From positions 39,821 to 103,820 of the forward strand of contig NZ_JALBGV010000013.1 of NCBI RefSeq assembly GCF_023006505.1: DNA of 64,000 nucleotides, given 5' to 3'. A model generated the notes under the pieces. The model saw only the letters and a program-made list of their open reading frames with translations, was not told the DNA's origin and ran no database searches. Shown here one piece after another: positions 35,650 through 45,594 of the stretch. Each line of letters begins with the position of its first letter. Position 1 is the stretch's first letter. A program made the position numbers and the translations under genes. Origin of the DNA: Neorhizobium sp. SHOUNA12A. GTDB taxonomy: Bacteria > Pseudomonadota > Alphaproteobacteria > Rhizobiales > Rhizobiaceae.

Positions 35650-36846
35650 CTAATCCTGTTCCTGCTGGCGTTCGCCCTTGCGGAACGGGCTGTGCTCGGC
35701 AAGATATTCCGTCATCTGCTCCACGTCTTCGCGCTCGTGTTCCAGATAGTCGGCGATCGCGCGCCTCAGCCCCGCATGGGCGATATAGTGCATCGAATGC
35801 GTGGTGACAGGCAGGTAACCGCGCGCCAGCTTGTGTTCCCCTTGCGCGCCCGCTTCGACGCGCTTCAGGCCCTTAGCGAGCGCGAAATCGATCGCCTGGT
35901 GGTAACAGACCTCGAAATGCAGGAAGGGATGGTCCTCGACACAACCCCAGTGGCGGCCGTAAAGCGCGTCCCCGCCGATGAAATTGATCGCGCCGGCGAC
36001 GTATTTTCCCTCGCGTTTGGCCATCACCAGCAGGACGTCCTCGGGCATACGCTCGCCGATCAGCGAATAGAATTTTCGCGTCAGGTAAGGCCGGCCCCAT
36101 TTGCGACCGCCGGTGTCCATGTAGAATTCGAAGAACTGGTCCCAGATGTCCTCGGTGAGGTCCTTGCCGGTCAGCCAGTCGATCGAAATACCGTTTTCCA
36201 GGGCCGAGCGCCGTTCCTTCTTCAGCGCCTTGCGTTTGCGCGAGGCGAGCGTTTCGAGGAAGGCGTCGTGGTTCTCGTAACCTTCGTTGATGAAATGGAA
36301 CTGCTTGTCGGTGCGGTGCAGGTAGTCGGCCTCTTCGAAAGCAGCGACCTGGTCTTCCGCGACGAAGGTCACATGTGCGGAAGAGATGCCGAGCTGGCGT
36401 GTCACCTCCTGGAGACCGGCCGCCAGCGTCAGTTCGGTCGAAGCCCGGTCGTAACCTTCGCAGACGAGCAGGCGCGGCCCGCTCGCCGGCGTGAACGGCA
36501 CGGTGCACTGCAGTTTCGGATAATAACGCCCGCCGGCGCGCTCAAACGCGTCGGCCCAGCCGTGGTCGAAGACGTATTCGCCCTGGCTATGGCTTTTCAG
36601 ATAACCAGGAACCGCGCCGATCAGCGTGCCCTTGTCGTCTTCGAGGAGAAGATGATGGCCGAGCCAGCCGGTCTTGGCGGTAGCGGAGCCCGATTCCTCC
36701 AGCGCCGAGAGAAAGGCGTGCGACAGGAACGGATTGTAGGGCGTTTCCGAAGAGGAGGACTTGGAAGTGCCCGAAAGGCGCGACCAGCTTGCCGGGCTGA
36801 TCGCGCAGAAGGATTTTTCGATGCGGATGGTGAGATTGCCGGTCAT
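35650..36846 (-). CDS. GNAT family N-acetyltransferase-like protein (COG3146/DUF482)
   Basis: A 398-residue protein of the peptidogalycan biosynthesis/recognition group, which has a GNAT-like fold. Recognisable features are N-P-F-L-S-H-A-F-L-S-A-L-E near residue 38, Y-V-F-D-H-G-W-A-D-A near 90, Y-Y-P-K-L-Q-C-T-V-P-F near 107 and the C-terminal G-A-Q-G-E-H-K-L-A-R-G-Y. The reaction has not been established. It is followed on the same strand by the HIT gene and preceded within 8 bp by the GDPD gene, so the minus-strand genes RidA-GDPD-GNAT may form one operon. Confidence 0.85.
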   Translation of the reverse strand: MTGNLTIRIEKSFCAISPASWSRLSGTSKSSSSETPYNPFLSHAFLSALEESGSATAKTGWLGHHLLLEDDKGTLIGAVPGYLKSHSQGEYVFDHGWADAFERAGGRYYPKLQCTVPFTPASGPRLLVCEGYDRASTELTLAAGLQEVTRQLGISSAHVTFVAEDQVAAFEEADYLHRTDKQFHFINEGYENHDAFLETLASRKRKALKKERRSALENGISIDWLTGKDLTEDIWDQFFEFYMDTGGRKWGRPYLTRKFYSLIGERMPEDVLLVMAKREGKYVAGAINFIGGDALYGRHWGCVEDHPFLHFEVCYHQAIDFALAKGLKRVEAGAQGEHKLARGYLPVTTHSMHYIAHAGLRRAIADYLEHEREDVEQMTEYLAEHSPFRKGERQQEQD

Positions 36847-36854
36847 ACTCTGCT

Positions 36855-37592
36855 TTACACGGAGGGGGAGGAAACCTCCCGCGGATCAAAACCTTCGAAG
36901 GTCATCTGGTCAGCATATTTATAGGTATGTTCGCGGCCGTTTGCATCCCTTACGGTCCAGGTAATGACCGGAATTCCGGTCGCCCTCTGGGCTGTGATGA
37001 ACGTGTTCGGCAGGTGGGGGTAGTGGTAGGAAATGAAGTCGAGGCCGAGCTGCATGGCCTCGTCGTGCTCGAAGAATTCCTCCGGCTTGTCGCCCATGGC
37101 GGTGAGGCCGAGCGGGTAGGGCGAACCGGCATTTTTTAGGTCGCGCAGGATGTGGTAGTCGAAGCTCATCAGCGCCACCTTGCCCTGATAACCTTCGAGG
37201 ACCTCGAGCACCGCCTCGGCGAACCCGTCGTCGTCGCCGTCGCCTTCGCGTCCCTTGACCTCGATCACCAGAGGCACCTTGCCGGCGACGAGGGCAAGCA
37301 TCTGCTTCAGCGTCGGCACCTTGTCCTTCGTGGCCCCGACCGAAAGCATGCCGAGTTCGGCTGAGGTCTTTTCGCGGATATCGCCCTTGATGCCGCAGAG
37401 CCGTTCGAGATCGTGATCGTGGAAGATCACCGGCACGCTGTCGGCGGCAAGCTGTACGTCGCATTCGATCGCAAAGCCGGCCTCCACAGCGCGGGAAAAC
37501 GCCGACAGGGTGTTTTCCCAGACTTGGTGGTTCATATCGTGATAACCGCGATGGGCGACCGGAAGGTCCTTGATCCAGGTGGCGTCGGTCAT
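36855..37592 (-). CDS. Glycerophosphodiester phosphodiesterase family protein
   Basis: A 245-residue cytoplasmic enzyme of the GDPD family, which hydrolyses glycerophosphodiesters to glycerol-3-phosphate and an alcohol. It has A-H-R-G-Y-H-D near residue 13, the E-N-T-L-S-A-F near 26, E-C-D-V-Q near 43 and the catalytic F-H-D-H-D-L near 57. There is no signal peptide, so it resembles UgpQ rather than the periplasmic GlpQ. The ATG overlaps the RidA gene stop by 4 bp. Confidence 0.9.
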   Translation of the reverse strand: MTDATWIKDLPVAHRGYHDMNHQVWENTLSAFSRAVEAGFAIECDVQLAADSVPVIFHDHDLERLCGIKGDIREKTSAELGMLSVGATKDKVPTLKQMLALVAGKVPLVIEVKGREGDGDDDGFAEAVLEVLEGYQGKVALMSFDYHILRDLKNAGSPYPLGLTAMGDKPEEFFEHDEAMQLGLDFISYHYPHLPNTFITAQRATGIPVITWTVRDANGREHTYKYADQMTFEGFDPREVSSPSV

Positions 37593-38059
37593 GCTTCGAT
37601 CTCGATAATGGCTTCGATTTCGACGGAGGCGTTGAACGGCAGCGCCGCCATGCCGACGGCCGCCCGCGCATGCTTGCCGGCGTCGCCGAGAACGTTGGCG
37701 ATCAGGTTCGATGCGCCGTTGGTGACGATATGCTGTTCGAAGAAGCCGGGCGCCGAGGCGACAAAGCTCGAAAGCTTGACCACCCGCTTGATCCGGCCGA
37801 GATCGCCGCCCAATGCCGCCTTCGCCTGGGCGAGGATATTGATGGCGCAGAGTTCGGCCGCACGGCTCGCTGCCGGCACGTCGACACCCGCGCCGACAAG
37901 GCCGGTGACGGCCACCTTGCCGTTTTCATTCGGCAGCTGGCCGGAGATGAACAGCAGGTTGCCGGTAATCACGTAGGGCACGTAATTGGCGGCGGGTGCG
38001 GCCGCGACGGGGAGTTCGATCCCCAGTTCCTTCAGGCGGCCTTCGATGGCTTCGGTCAT
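37589..38059 (-). CDS. RidA family protein (enamine/imine deaminase-like)
   Basis: A 156-residue member of the RidA/YjgF family. It belongs to the longer branch whose sequence begins I-E-x-R-L-K-E-L-G-I-E-L and has N-L-L-F-I-S-G-Q-L-P near residue 31. The C-terminus has the R-A-A-V-G-M-A-A-L-P-F-N-A-S-V-E-I-E-A segment, but Arg104-type residues of true RidA need alignment to confirm. RidA enzymes remove reactive enamines from PLP enzymes. GGGAG precedes the start. Coupled to the GDPD gene. Confidence 0.88.
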   Translation of the reverse strand: MTEAIEGRLKELGIELPVAAAPAANYVPYVITGNLLFISGQLPNENGKVAVTGLVGAGVDVPAASRAAELCAINILAQAKAALGGDLGRIKRVVKLSSFVASAPGFFEQHIVTNGASNLIANVLGDAGKHARAAVGMAALPFNASVEIEAIIEIEA

Positions 38060-38169
38060 TTTCGACTCCCGTTTTGTTGTAAATTCTTCAAAAATCCTGC
38101 ATCAAGGCCTTAGCTTGGTCAGATGGCGTTCTTATAACATCCCCGACTGAGTCCAACAGGAGAATGTGA

Positions 38170-39015
38170 ATGTTGCGAATGAGCCTCGGGGTGATCCTTG
38201 CCGGCGGTCTGAGCCTTGCGGCTGCCACCTCCGCGGACGCGACGACCGACGGTGCCGCCCGGCTGCTCGTCCCGCATCGCGCCATTTACGACCTGAAGCT
38301 CAAGAATGCCTCTGAACGTTCGGGCATCGAAGGCATGTTCGGCCGCATGGTCTATGAGTTCACCGGCTCGGCCTGCACCGGTTTTTCCACCAATTTCCGG
38401 CTGGTCACCAAGATCGACACGGGCGAGGAGACGCGCCTCAGCGACCAGCAGACCACGACCTTCGAGGACATGGCCGCAAACCAGTTCCATTTCGAGACCA
38501 AGTCCTTCACCGACGAGCAGCTCGACAAGCAGCTGACCGGCGATGCGTCGATCGCCGACAAGGGTGTCAAGGTGGCAATTACCCAGCCCGACGGCCGCGA
38601 GATCGACCTGCCGGCGAGCGATTTCCCGACCAGCCATATGCTGGACGTCATCGCGAATGCCAAGCAGGGTAAGAACTTCTTCGAGGCGCGGGTCTTCGAC
38701 GGTTCGGAAAACGGCGACCAGGCGCTCCTGACGACGACGGTGATCGGCAAGTCGCAGACGGTGCAGAAGGACGATGTGGATGCCGACAAGGCGGGCGAGT
38801 TCGCAAAGACGGCCTATTGGCCGGTGACGATCGCCTATTTCAACGAAAATGCCGCCGGCGATCCCACCCCCGTCTACAATATGTCGTTCAAGCTCTACGA
38901 AAACGGCATCACCCGCGATCTCACCATGGATTACGGCGACTTCGTGCTGTCCGGCAGCCTGGTCAAGCTGGAGCTCCTGAAGCCGCAGGATCCGTGCCCC
39001 GCGCCGGCGAAATAG
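38170..39015 (+). CDS. EipB-like periplasmic protein (DUF1849)
   Basis: A 281-residue exported protein of the DUF1849 family, whose Brucella member EipB supports cell-envelope integrity. The signal peptide ends near residue 24, and the mature part begins with L-V-P-H-R-A-I-Y-D-L-K-L. Two cysteines, C69 in S-A-C-T-G and C276 near the end, correspond to the disulfide of EipB. AGGAG lies upstream of the ATG. It is the last gene before the ribosomal and envelope cluster, but has its own 3' boundary. Confidence 0.9.
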   Translation: MLRMSLGVILAGGLSLAAATSADATTDGAARLLVPHRAIYDLKLKNASERSGIEGMFGRMVYEFTGSACTGFSTNFRLVTKIDTGEETRLSDQQTTTFEDMAANQFHFETKSFTDEQLDKQLTGDASIADKGVKVAITQPDGREIDLPASDFPTSHMLDVIANAKQGKNFFEARVFDGSENGDQALLTTTVIGKSQTVQKDDVDADKAGEFAKTAYWPVTIAYFNENAAGDPTPVYNMSFKLYENGITRDLTMDYGDFVLSGSLVKLELLKPQDPCPAPAK

Positions 39016-39074
39016 CCGTCCTCTGTCAATTGCCGATCCTGGCTGGCCCGCTGAGGCAATTTCCAGCAAAGCAC

Positions 39075-39103
39075 TTGCTTTTGCGGCAAATCGAATGTAT
39101 GGC
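39075..39103 (+). promoter_or_regulatory. Possible promoter of rpsB
   Basis: TTGCTT, 17 bp, TATGGC. This would give a leader of about 120 nt, long enough for autoregulation by S2. The -10 is a partial match. Confidence 0.4.
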
Positions 39104-39228
39104 CAGCCGCATTCCACACGTAAGGCATGGGATTGTCCGGGAGAAATCCGGACTGTTCCGCCCGGTGGCATTCTCGAAGAGGGTGCTGTTCGCCTTGCGG
39201 AGGTTCAACCGGAAAAGGATAACAAGGC

Positions 39229-40002
39229 ATGGCATTGCCCGATTTCTCTATGCGCCAGCTTCTCGAAGCAGGCGTTCACTTCGGCCACCAGACTCATCGC
39301 TGGAACCCGAAGATGAAGCCGTATATCTTCGGCGACCGTAACAACATCCACATCATCGACCTGGCCCAGACCGTCCCGATGCTGTCGCGCGCCCTTCAGG
39401 TCGTGTCCGACACCGTCGCCCGCGGCGGCCGCGTTCTGTTCGTCGGCACCAAGCGCCAGGCGTCTGAACTGATTGCCGACTCGGCCAAGCGTTCGGCCCA
39501 GTATTACGTCAACTCCCGCTGGCTCGGCGGCATGATGACCAACTGGAAGACCATTTCGAACTCGATCCAGCGCCTGCGCAAGCTCGACGAAATCCTGAAT
39601 TCGGAACAGTCCGGCTATTCCAAGAAGGAACGCCTGAACCTCGAGCGCGAACGCGAAAAGCTGGACAAGGCTCTCGGCGGTATCCGCGACATGGGCGGCA
39701 CTCCGGACCTGATGTTCATCATCGACACCAACAAGGAAAAGATCGCTATCGACGAAGCCAAGCGCCTGGGCATCCCGGTCGTTGCTATCATCGATTCGAA
39801 CTGCGATCCGGACCTCATCGACTACCCGATCCCGGGCAATGACGACGCCTCGCGCGCCATCGCTCTCTACACCGACCTGATCGCCCGCGCTGCCATCGAT
39901 GGCATCGCTCGCCAGCAGGGCGCTTCGGGCCGCGACATCGGTGCCTCTGCAGAAGCTCCGATCGAGCCGGCGCTCGAAGGCGAAGCAGAAGCAGAAGCTT
40001 AA
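39229..40002 (+). CDS. rpsB: 30S ribosomal protein S2
   Basis: A 257-residue ribosomal protein S2. Typical blocks are [12 protein letters not shown] near residue 11, R-W-N-P-K-M near 24, [10 protein letters not shown] near 94 and [12 protein letters not shown] near 182. An acidic, Ala/Glu-rich tail of about 20 residues is common in alphaproteobacteria. It is first in the run rpsB-tsf-pyrH-frr. The leader may be a target for feedback control by S2, as in E. coli. Confidence 0.97.
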   Translation: MALPDFSMRQLLEAGVHFGHQTHRWNPKMKPYIFGDRNNIHIIDLAQTVPMLSRALQVVSDTVARGGRVLFVGTKRQASELIADSAKRSAQYYVNSRWLGGMMTNWKTISNSIQRLRKLDEILNSEQSGYSKKERLNLEREREKLDKALGGIRDMGGTPDLMFIIDTNKEKIAIDEAKRLGIPVVAIIDSNCDPDLIDYPIPGNDDASRAIALYTDLIARAAIDGIARQQGASGRDIGASAEAPIEPALEGEAEAEA

Positions 40003-40011
40003 AGCCCGGAT

Positions 40012-40030
40012 GGAGCGGCTTGACCGCTCC
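40012..40030 (+). terminator. Weak hairpin between rpsB and tsf
   Basis: GGAGCGG, 5-nt loop, CCGCTCC, followed by TCCTTTC. The stem is good but the U-tract is poor, so it may be a partial terminator or an mRNA processing site. Confidence 0.4.
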
Positions 40031-40237
40031 TCCTTTCTGAAATTCGATCGAGGCCAGAGATACCGATCCCTGGCCTTGGTCGTTTCAAGGCGAGCCGCCA
40101 CCGCTTGGTCGTCGAGGCGATCGCTTTCGTGATGTCTTCATCACGCTGTCACACTTCCGGGTACATTCGTCCCAAAACTTTTGAGTCCGCCGACGTTTTT
40201 CCGGCGAGAAGCACTTGAACCGACAAGAGGCAAAACA

Positions 40238-41164
40238 ATGGCTGAAATCACCGCTGCACTGGTAAAGGAACTGCGCGAAAAATCTGGCGCAGGCATGATG
40301 GACTGCAAGAAGGCGCTGACCGAAACGAACGGCGACATCGAAGCGGCGATCGACTGGCTGCGTGCCAAGGGCATTTCCAAGGCCGACAAGAAGTCCGGCC
40401 GCACCGCGGCTGAAGGCCTGATCGGCATCGCCAGCGCCGGCCACAGGGCTGTCGTCATCGAACTCAACTCGGAAACCGACTTCGTTGCCCGCAACGATGC
40501 CTTCCAGGACCTCGTCCGCGGCGTTGCAAGCGTCGCCCTGACGACCGACGGTTCCGTCGAAGCAATCTCGGCTGCCACCTATCCGGCTTCCGGCAAGCCG
40601 GTTGCCGACACCATCAAGGACGCGATCGCCACGATCGGCGAGAACATGACGCTGCGTCGCGCCGCCCTTTTGCAGGTCGAGCACGGCGTCGTTGCGACCT
40701 ATGTCCATAACGCTGCTGGCGACGGCATCGGCAAGCTCGGCGTTCTGGTCGCCCTGAAGTCGGTCGGCGACAAGGAAGTCCTGAGCTCGATCGGCCGTCA
40801 GGTCGCCATGCACATTGCTGCCACCAACCCGCTCGCCATCCGCGCCGAAGAGGTCGATGCGGCTGTGGCTGAGCGCGAGCGCAACGTCTTCATCGAGCAG
40901 TCGCGCGCTTCCGGCAAGCCGGAAGCCATCATCGAAAAGATGGTCGACGGCCGCATGCGCAAGTTCTTCGAAGAAGTTGCCCTTCTGTCGCAGGCCTTCG
41001 TCGTCAACCCGGAAGTGACCGTTGGCCAGGCCGTCAAGGACGCTGAAAAGCTCGCCGGCGCCTCGATCGAAGTCGTCGGCATGGCCCGTCTTCTGCTCGG
41101 CGAAGGCGTCGAAAAGGAAGAAACGGATTTTGCCGCTGAAGTCGCGGCAGTCGCCAAAGGCTGA
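40238..41164 (+). CDS. tsf: Translation elongation factor Ts
   Basis: A 308-residue factor that recycles EF-Tu-GDP. The UBA-like N-terminal domain has [16 protein letters not shown] near residue 9, followed by the core motif [12 protein letters not shown] near 77, which contacts EF-Tu. I chose the ATG at 40238, which has AAGAGG nine bases upstream. Length is normal. Confidence 0.97.
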   Translation: MAEITAALVKELREKSGAGMMDCKKALTETNGDIEAAIDWLRAKGISKADKKSGRTAAEGLIGIASAGHRAVVIELNSETDFVARNDAFQDLVRGVASVALTTDGSVEAISAATYPASGKPVADTIKDAIATIGENMTLRRAALLQVEHGVVATYVHNAAGDGIGKLGVLVALKSVGDKEVLSSIGRQVAMHIAATNPLAIRAEEVDAAVAERERNVFIEQSRASGKPEAIIEKMVDGRMRKFFEEVALLSQAFVVNPEVTVGQAVKDAEKLAGASIEVVGMARLLLGEGVEKEETDFAAEVAAVAKG

Positions 41165-41193
41165 TATTCGTTAGCTAAAGCTGTCGAAAGCGC

Positions 41194-41222
41194 AAGGGCA
41201 CCGGTGACAAGCCGGTGCCCTT
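41194..41222 (+). terminator. Hairpin between tsf and pyrH
   Basis: AAGGGCACCGG, 7-nt loop, CCGGTGCCCTT. An 11-bp stem 30 bp after the tsf stop, but without a long U-run. Likely an attenuating terminator. Confidence 0.55.
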
Positions 41223-41280
41223 CGTGTATCCGCAACCCGTTTGCCCCCTCTGCCCGCATTTCGATTTCAAGGAGCCCCCC

Positions 41281-42003
41281 ATGTCGCCTCAGCCCCTCTA
41301 CAAGCGTGTCTTGCTCAAGGCCTCCGGTGAAGCTCTGATGGGCAGCCAGGGTTTCGGCATCGATGTCGCAGTTGCCGATCGGGTCGCCTCCGATATCGCC
41401 GAAGCGCGCGCCATGGGCGTCGATGTCGGCGTGGTCGTCGGCGGCGGTAATATCTTTCGCGGCGTCGCGGTCGCGTCCAAGGGTGGCGACCGGGTGACCG
41501 GCGACCACATGGGGATGCTCGGCACCGTGATCAACGCGCTGGCGCTAGCCACCTCGCTGCGCAAGCTGAACGTTGACACCGTGGTTCTGTCGGCGATCTC
41601 GATGCCGGAGATCTGCGAGAGCTTTTCGCAGCGCCAGGCGTTGCATCACATGGCGCAGGGCAGGGTGGTGATCTTCGCCGGCGGCACCGGCAATCCGTTC
41701 TTCACGACCGATTCGGCGGCCGCCCTGCGCGCGGCCGAAATCGGTGCGGAGGCGATCTTCAAGGGCACCCAGGTGGACGGCATCTATTCGGCCGATCCCA
41801 AGAAGGACCCGACGGCGACCCGCTTCGAGACGCTGACGCACGGCGAAGTGCTCGAAAAGGGTCTGGCGGTGATGGACGTGGCGGCGGTGGCGCTCGCCCG
41901 CGAAAATTCCATCCCGATCATCGTTTTTTCGATCCATGAGAAGGGCGGCTTCGCCCAAATCTTGACCGGCGGCGGCCGCAAGACCATCGTAGCGGACAAT
42001 TGA
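41281..42003 (+). CDS. pyrH: Uridylate kinase (UMP kinase)
   Basis: A 240-residue hexameric kinase that phosphorylates UMP to UDP, regulated by GTP and UTP in characterised bacteria. It has R-V-L-L-K-A-S-G-E-A-L-M-G near residue 9, V-V-G-G-G-N-I-F-R-G near 49, F-A-G-G-T-G-N-P-F-F-T-T-D near 133 and V-D-G-I-Y-S-A-D-P near 161. The ATG at 41281 is preceded by AAGGAG. It is followed by frr after 45 bp. Confidence 0.97.
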   Translation: MSPQPLYKRVLLKASGEALMGSQGFGIDVAVADRVASDIAEARAMGVDVGVVVGGGNIFRGVAVASKGGDRVTGDHMGMLGTVINALALATSLRKLNVDTVVLSAISMPEICESFSQRQALHHMAQGRVVIFAGGTGNPFFTTDSAAALRAAEIGAEAIFKGTQVDGIYSADPKKDPTATRFETLTHGEVLEKGLAVMDVAAVALARENSIPIIVFSIHEKGGFAQILTGGGRKTIVADN

Positions 42004-42048
42004 GGCGCGGCATCGCTGGCCGCCCAGACAACATACGGGAGTAGACGG

Positions 42049-42606
42049 ATGAGTGGAATCGACCTCAACGACATCAAGCGCCGCATGGAAGGCGCGATCA
42101 ACGCCTTCAAAAGCGATATCGCCTCGCTGCGCACCGGCCGCGCCTCGGCCAATATTCTCGATCCGGTGATGGTCGAAGCCTATGGTTCGCGCGTGCCGCT
42201 CAACCAGGTGGCCAACATCACCGTGCCGGAAGCGCGCATGCTCGGCGTGTCCATCTGGGACAAATCGATGGTCGGCGCCGTCGACCGGGCGATCCGCGAA
42301 TCAAACCTCGGCCTCAACCCGATCGTCGATGGCCAGAGCCTGCGCATTCCGCTCCCCGAGCTTAATGAAGAGCGCCGCAAGTCGCTGGTCAAGGTCGCGC
42401 ATGATTATGCGGAAAAGGCGAAGGTTGCTGTACGTCACGTTCGCCGCGATGGCATGGACGGCCTGAAAAAGGCCGAAAAGGACGGCGACATCGGCCAGGA
42501 CGAAAGTCGCTCGCAGTCGGAAAAAGTGCAGAAGATGACGGATGATACGATTTCCGAAGTCGACCGCTTGCTTGGCGACAAGGAAAAGGAAATCATGCAG
42601 GTCTAA
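42049..42606 (+). CDS. frr: Ribosome recycling factor
   Basis: A 185-residue factor that, with EF-G, splits post-termination ribosomes. It has the L-R-T-G-R-A-S block near residue 26, [12 protein letters not shown] near 44, and R-K-S-L-V-K near 108. It forms a three-helix bundle plus a beta domain. It lies between pyrH and uppS in the standard alphaproteobacterial order. Confidence 0.97.
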   Translation: MSGIDLNDIKRRMEGAINAFKSDIASLRTGRASANILDPVMVEAYGSRVPLNQVANITVPEARMLGVSIWDKSMVGAVDRAIRESNLGLNPIVDGQSLRIPLPELNEERRKSLVKVAHDYAEKAKVAVRHVRRDGMDGLKKAEKDGDIGQDESRSQSEKVQKMTDDTISEVDRLLGDKEKEIMQV

Positions 42607-42659
42607 TTTAGGCCTGGTTTGCCGCCATATTCCCGGCGGCCAAAGGAGCCGCATAGAAT

Positions 42660-43403
42660 ATGGTGAACCCCGAGCTTGCAATCATCCCTCAACACGTTGC
42701 CATCATCATGGATGGTAATGGACGCTGGGCCAACAAGCGCGGGCTTCCTCGTACGGTCGGACACAGCAAGGGCGTCGAAGCGGTTCGCGAAACGGTACGG
42801 GCTGCCGGCGATGCGGGCGTCAAATATCTGACGCTCTTTGCGTTTTCTTCGGAAAACTGGAGCAGGCCTGAAACCGAGGTGAGGGATCTCCTCGGTCTCC
42901 TCCGGCGCTTCATCCGCCAGGATCTGGCCGAACTGCACCGCGAGAACATCCGCATCCGGGTGATCGGCGAGCGCGAAAAACTGCGCAGCGACATCCTCCC
43001 GCTTCTTCTTGAAGCCGAGGAAACCACAAAGTTCAATACGTCGCTGACACTGATCATCGCCTTCAACTACGGTGCCCGCGATGAGATCGCCCGCGCCGTC
43101 GCGATGCTCGCGCGCGACGTCGAGGCCGGCATCCTCAAGGCATCCGAGATCGACCCGGACAAGATCAGCGCAAAGCTGGACACCGCCGGCATTCCCGACC
43201 CGGATCTCATCATCCGCACCAGCGGCGAGGAACGGCTTTCGAATTTTCTGCTGTGGCAGGCGGCTTATTCCGAACTTGTCTTCCTGCCGGACTACTGGCC
43301 GGATTTCGATCGGAAGCTCTTCCTCGACGCCCTGAAGATCTATGCCTCGCGCGACCGCCGCTTCGGTGGCCTATCGGACAAGACGATAGCGGTGGGCGGT
43401 TGA
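42660..43403 (+). CDS. uppS: Undecaprenyl pyrophosphate synthase
   Basis: A 247-residue cis-prenyltransferase that makes the C55 carrier for peptidoglycan and O-antigen. Motifs are [13 protein letters not shown] near residue 12, [11 protein letters not shown] near 62, and [15 protein letters not shown] near 183. The TGA overlaps the cdsA ATG, so the two are coupled. Confidence 0.96.
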   Translation: MVNPELAIIPQHVAIIMDGNGRWANKRGLPRTVGHSKGVEAVRETVRAAGDAGVKYLTLFAFSSENWSRPETEVRDLLGLLRRFIRQDLAELHRENIRIRVIGEREKLRSDILPLLLEAEETTKFNTSLTLIIAFNYGARDEIARAVAMLARDVEAGILKASEIDPDKISAKLDTAGIPDPDLIIRTSGEERLSNFLLWQAAYSELVFLPDYWPDFDRKLFLDALKIYASRDRRFGGLSDKTIAVGG

Positions 43404-44236
43404 TGAGCGCTGAACTGAAGCGCCGCATTGCATCCGCATTGGTTCTGGCGGTCGTGGTGCTGACGGCCACCTGGTATGGCGGCCTGACATTCCGCGTCGT
43501 GGCGGCCGTCATGGCGGTGCTGATCTATTACGAATGGTCGACGATCACGCGGGCCGCCGAGCGTGATTTTCGTGCCAACGCCTTTGGCTGGCTCTCCATT
43601 GTTCTGATCGCCATTGATCTCGTCGCTGACGAAGGCGAACTCTCTGTGCCGATTCTCGGCGGCGCGATGATCACCGCCATTCTTTTCGTGCTGCTGCGCA
43701 AGGGTAGCTGGTGGCTGCCGGGTGGCATCTTTTACGCAGGCTTGAGCGGTATCTCGCTCGCCGCGATCCGCGCCGAGGACCAGGCGGGGTTGGTCGCGAC
43801 GCTTTTCATTTTCGCGGTCGTCTGGGCGACCGACATTCTCGCCTATTTTGTCGGTCGTGCCCTGCAGGGGCCAAAACTGGCGCCGCGGATTTCTCCCGGC
43901 AAGACCTGGTCGGGCGCGATCGGCGGCACAGTGTCGGGCGTGATTGCGAGCTCGGCCCTGACGCTCGGCGTGTTTTCCCGGCTGTCGATCTGGACGGTGG
44001 CGATCGCATTTCTGCTCTCGGTCGCAAGCCAGATAGGCGACCTGTTCGAATCGTTCATCAAGCGCCGGTTTGGGGTGAAGGATTCCAGCCACCTCATCCC
44101 GGGGCATGGCGGCGTCATGGACCGCGTCGACGGCCTCGTTTTCGCCTGTTTCGGAGCGTTCCTGCTGACGCTTGTTTATGCGGCCACGACGGGCCATCTT
44201 GATATATCGGTTGCAGGCTTTCTCTTCGGCTTTTGA
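43403..44236 (+). CDS. cdsA: Phosphatidate cytidylyltransferase
   Basis: A 277-residue integral membrane enzyme making CDP-diacylglycerol, the precursor of all phospholipids. It has about eight hydrophobic segments. The family signature near the C-terminus, S-x-x-K-R-x-x-x-x-K-D near residue 220, then H-G-G-V-M-D-R-V-D near 236, is present. It starts in the uppS stop codon. In E. coli dxr sits nearby, but it is not seen in this cluster. Confidence 0.95.
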   Translation: MSAELKRRIASALVLAVVVLTATWYGGLTFRVVAAVMAVLIYYEWSTITRAAERDFRANAFGWLSIVLIAIDLVADEGELSVPILGGAMITAILFVLLRKGSWWLPGGIFYAGLSGISLAAIRAEDQAGLVATLFIFAVVWATDILAYFVGRALQGPKLAPRISPGKTWSGAIGGTVSGVIASSALTLGVFSRLSIWTVAIAFLLSVASQIGDLFESFIKRRFGVKDSSHLIPGHGGVMDRVDGLVFACFGAFLLTLVYAATTGHLDISVAGFLFGF

Positions 44237-44275
44237 GGACTGGGCGGCCGCTACAATGTTGAAACGGAAACTTTG

Positions 44276-45397
44276 ATGGCCATCCTCAGCTTCTTCACCG
44301 GCTACATCATCCCCTTCGTGCTGGTCTTGTCCCTGCTCGTCTTTGTGCACGAGATGGGACACTATCTCGTCGGGCGCTGGTGCGGCATCCGGGTAACCGC
44401 CTTCTCGGTCGGCTTCGGCCCGGAACTCATAGGCTTCACCGATAGTCACGGCACCCGCTGGAAGATCTCGGCGATCCCGCTTGGCGGCTACGTCAAATTC
44501 TTTGGCGACGAGGATGCCGCGAGCATGCCGGATGCGAGCGGCCTTGCGGGCATGAGCGAGGAAGACAAGGCGAGGACGCTCGCAGGCGCCAAGCTTTGGA
44601 AGAGGGCCGCTACCGTTGCGGCCGGCCCGATCGCCAATTTCATTCTGGCAATCGCGATTTTCGCCGTCCTCTTCAGCGTCTATGGCAAGGTGGTCGCCGA
44701 TCCGGTGGTTGCCGAGGTTCAGCCGAATAGCGCCGCCCTTGCCGCTGGCGTGCAGCCCGGCGATCGGCTCGTGGCTCTTGACGGGTCGCGCATCCGGACT
44801 TTCGACGACGTGCGGCGTTATGTCAGCATCAGGCCGGAGACCCCGATCATCGTGACGGTCGAGCGCAACGGCCAGGATCTCGATCTGCCAATGGTGCCGA
44901 AGCGCTCCGAGGTCACCGACCAGTTCGGCAACAAGGTCGAGCTCGGCCTGATCGGCATCGTCACCAACGAACAGCGCGGCAATTTCCGCATCGAGACGTT
45001 CACGCCGCTGCAGGCCGTTGCCGAAGGCGTCACCGAGACCGGCCATATCGTCACCGGCACCTTCCGCTATATCGGAAATCTGGTGACCGGCCGGATGAAG
45101 GCCGACCAGCTCGGCGGGCCGGTCAGGGTCGCCCAGGCATCGGGGCAGATGGCGTCGCTCGGCTTTGCAGCAGTGGTCCAGCTGGCAGCCGTTCTTTCGG
45201 TCTCGATCGGGCTTTTGAACCTCATGCCTGTGCCAGTTCTGGACGGCGGCCATCTCGTCTTCTACGCAATCGAGGCCATCCGTGGCCGGCCGCTTGGCGC
45301 GGGAGCGCAGGAGATCGCCTTTCGTATCGGGCTTGCGATGGTTTTGAGCTTGATGGTGTTCGCGACCTTCAACGACATCAGCAATCTGATCGGCTGA
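44276..45397 (+). CDS. rseP: RIP zinc metalloprotease RseP
   Basis: A 373-residue site-2 protease of the inner membrane that cleaves anti-sigma factors and signal-peptide remnants. The zinc site H-E-M-G-H is at residues 25-29. A PDZ domain covers roughly 120-215, and the third ligand is in N-L-M-P-V-P-V-L-D-G-G-H near 320. I chose the ATG at 44276; a TTG precedes it by one codon. Only one PDZ domain is clear, while E. coli RseP has two. It precedes bamA after 197 bp. Confidence 0.95.
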   Translation: MAILSFFTGYIIPFVLVLSLLVFVHEMGHYLVGRWCGIRVTAFSVGFGPELIGFTDSHGTRWKISAIPLGGYVKFFGDEDAASMPDASGLAGMSEEDKARTLAGAKLWKRAATVAAGPIANFILAIAIFAVLFSVYGKVVADPVVAEVQPNSAALAAGVQPGDRLVALDGSRIRTFDDVRRYVSIRPETPIIVTVERNGQDLDLPMVPKRSEVTDQFGNKVELGLIGIVTNEQRGNFRIETFTPLQAVAEGVTETGHIVTGTFRYIGNLVTGRMKADQLGGPVRVAQASGQMASLGFAAVVQLAAVLSVSIGLLNLMPVPVLDGGHLVFYAIEAIRGRPLGAGAQEIAFRIGLAMVLSLMVFATFNDISNLIG

Positions 45398-45594
45398 TGT
45401 CCTTCAAATCGTAAAAGAAACCGTTTATTCACCATGTTTCCAACAGTTGCGTGGCCATTGGGTCACGCAAGGGAAGTAAGTAAACAGAAATTAACGCGAT
45501 GCCTTGCTTGTAGGTCAAAAGAAGGTAAAACGACACACGTGGCCGGAGTCGGGCACCACCCGCCGAGGGACAACGGGAAAAGGTAAGAATTGAA

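Noticed and set aside
43340..45253. A 637-codon minus-strand frame opposite cdsA and rseP
   Set aside because: Both plus-strand genes are well supported by motifs and order; this is antisense composition.
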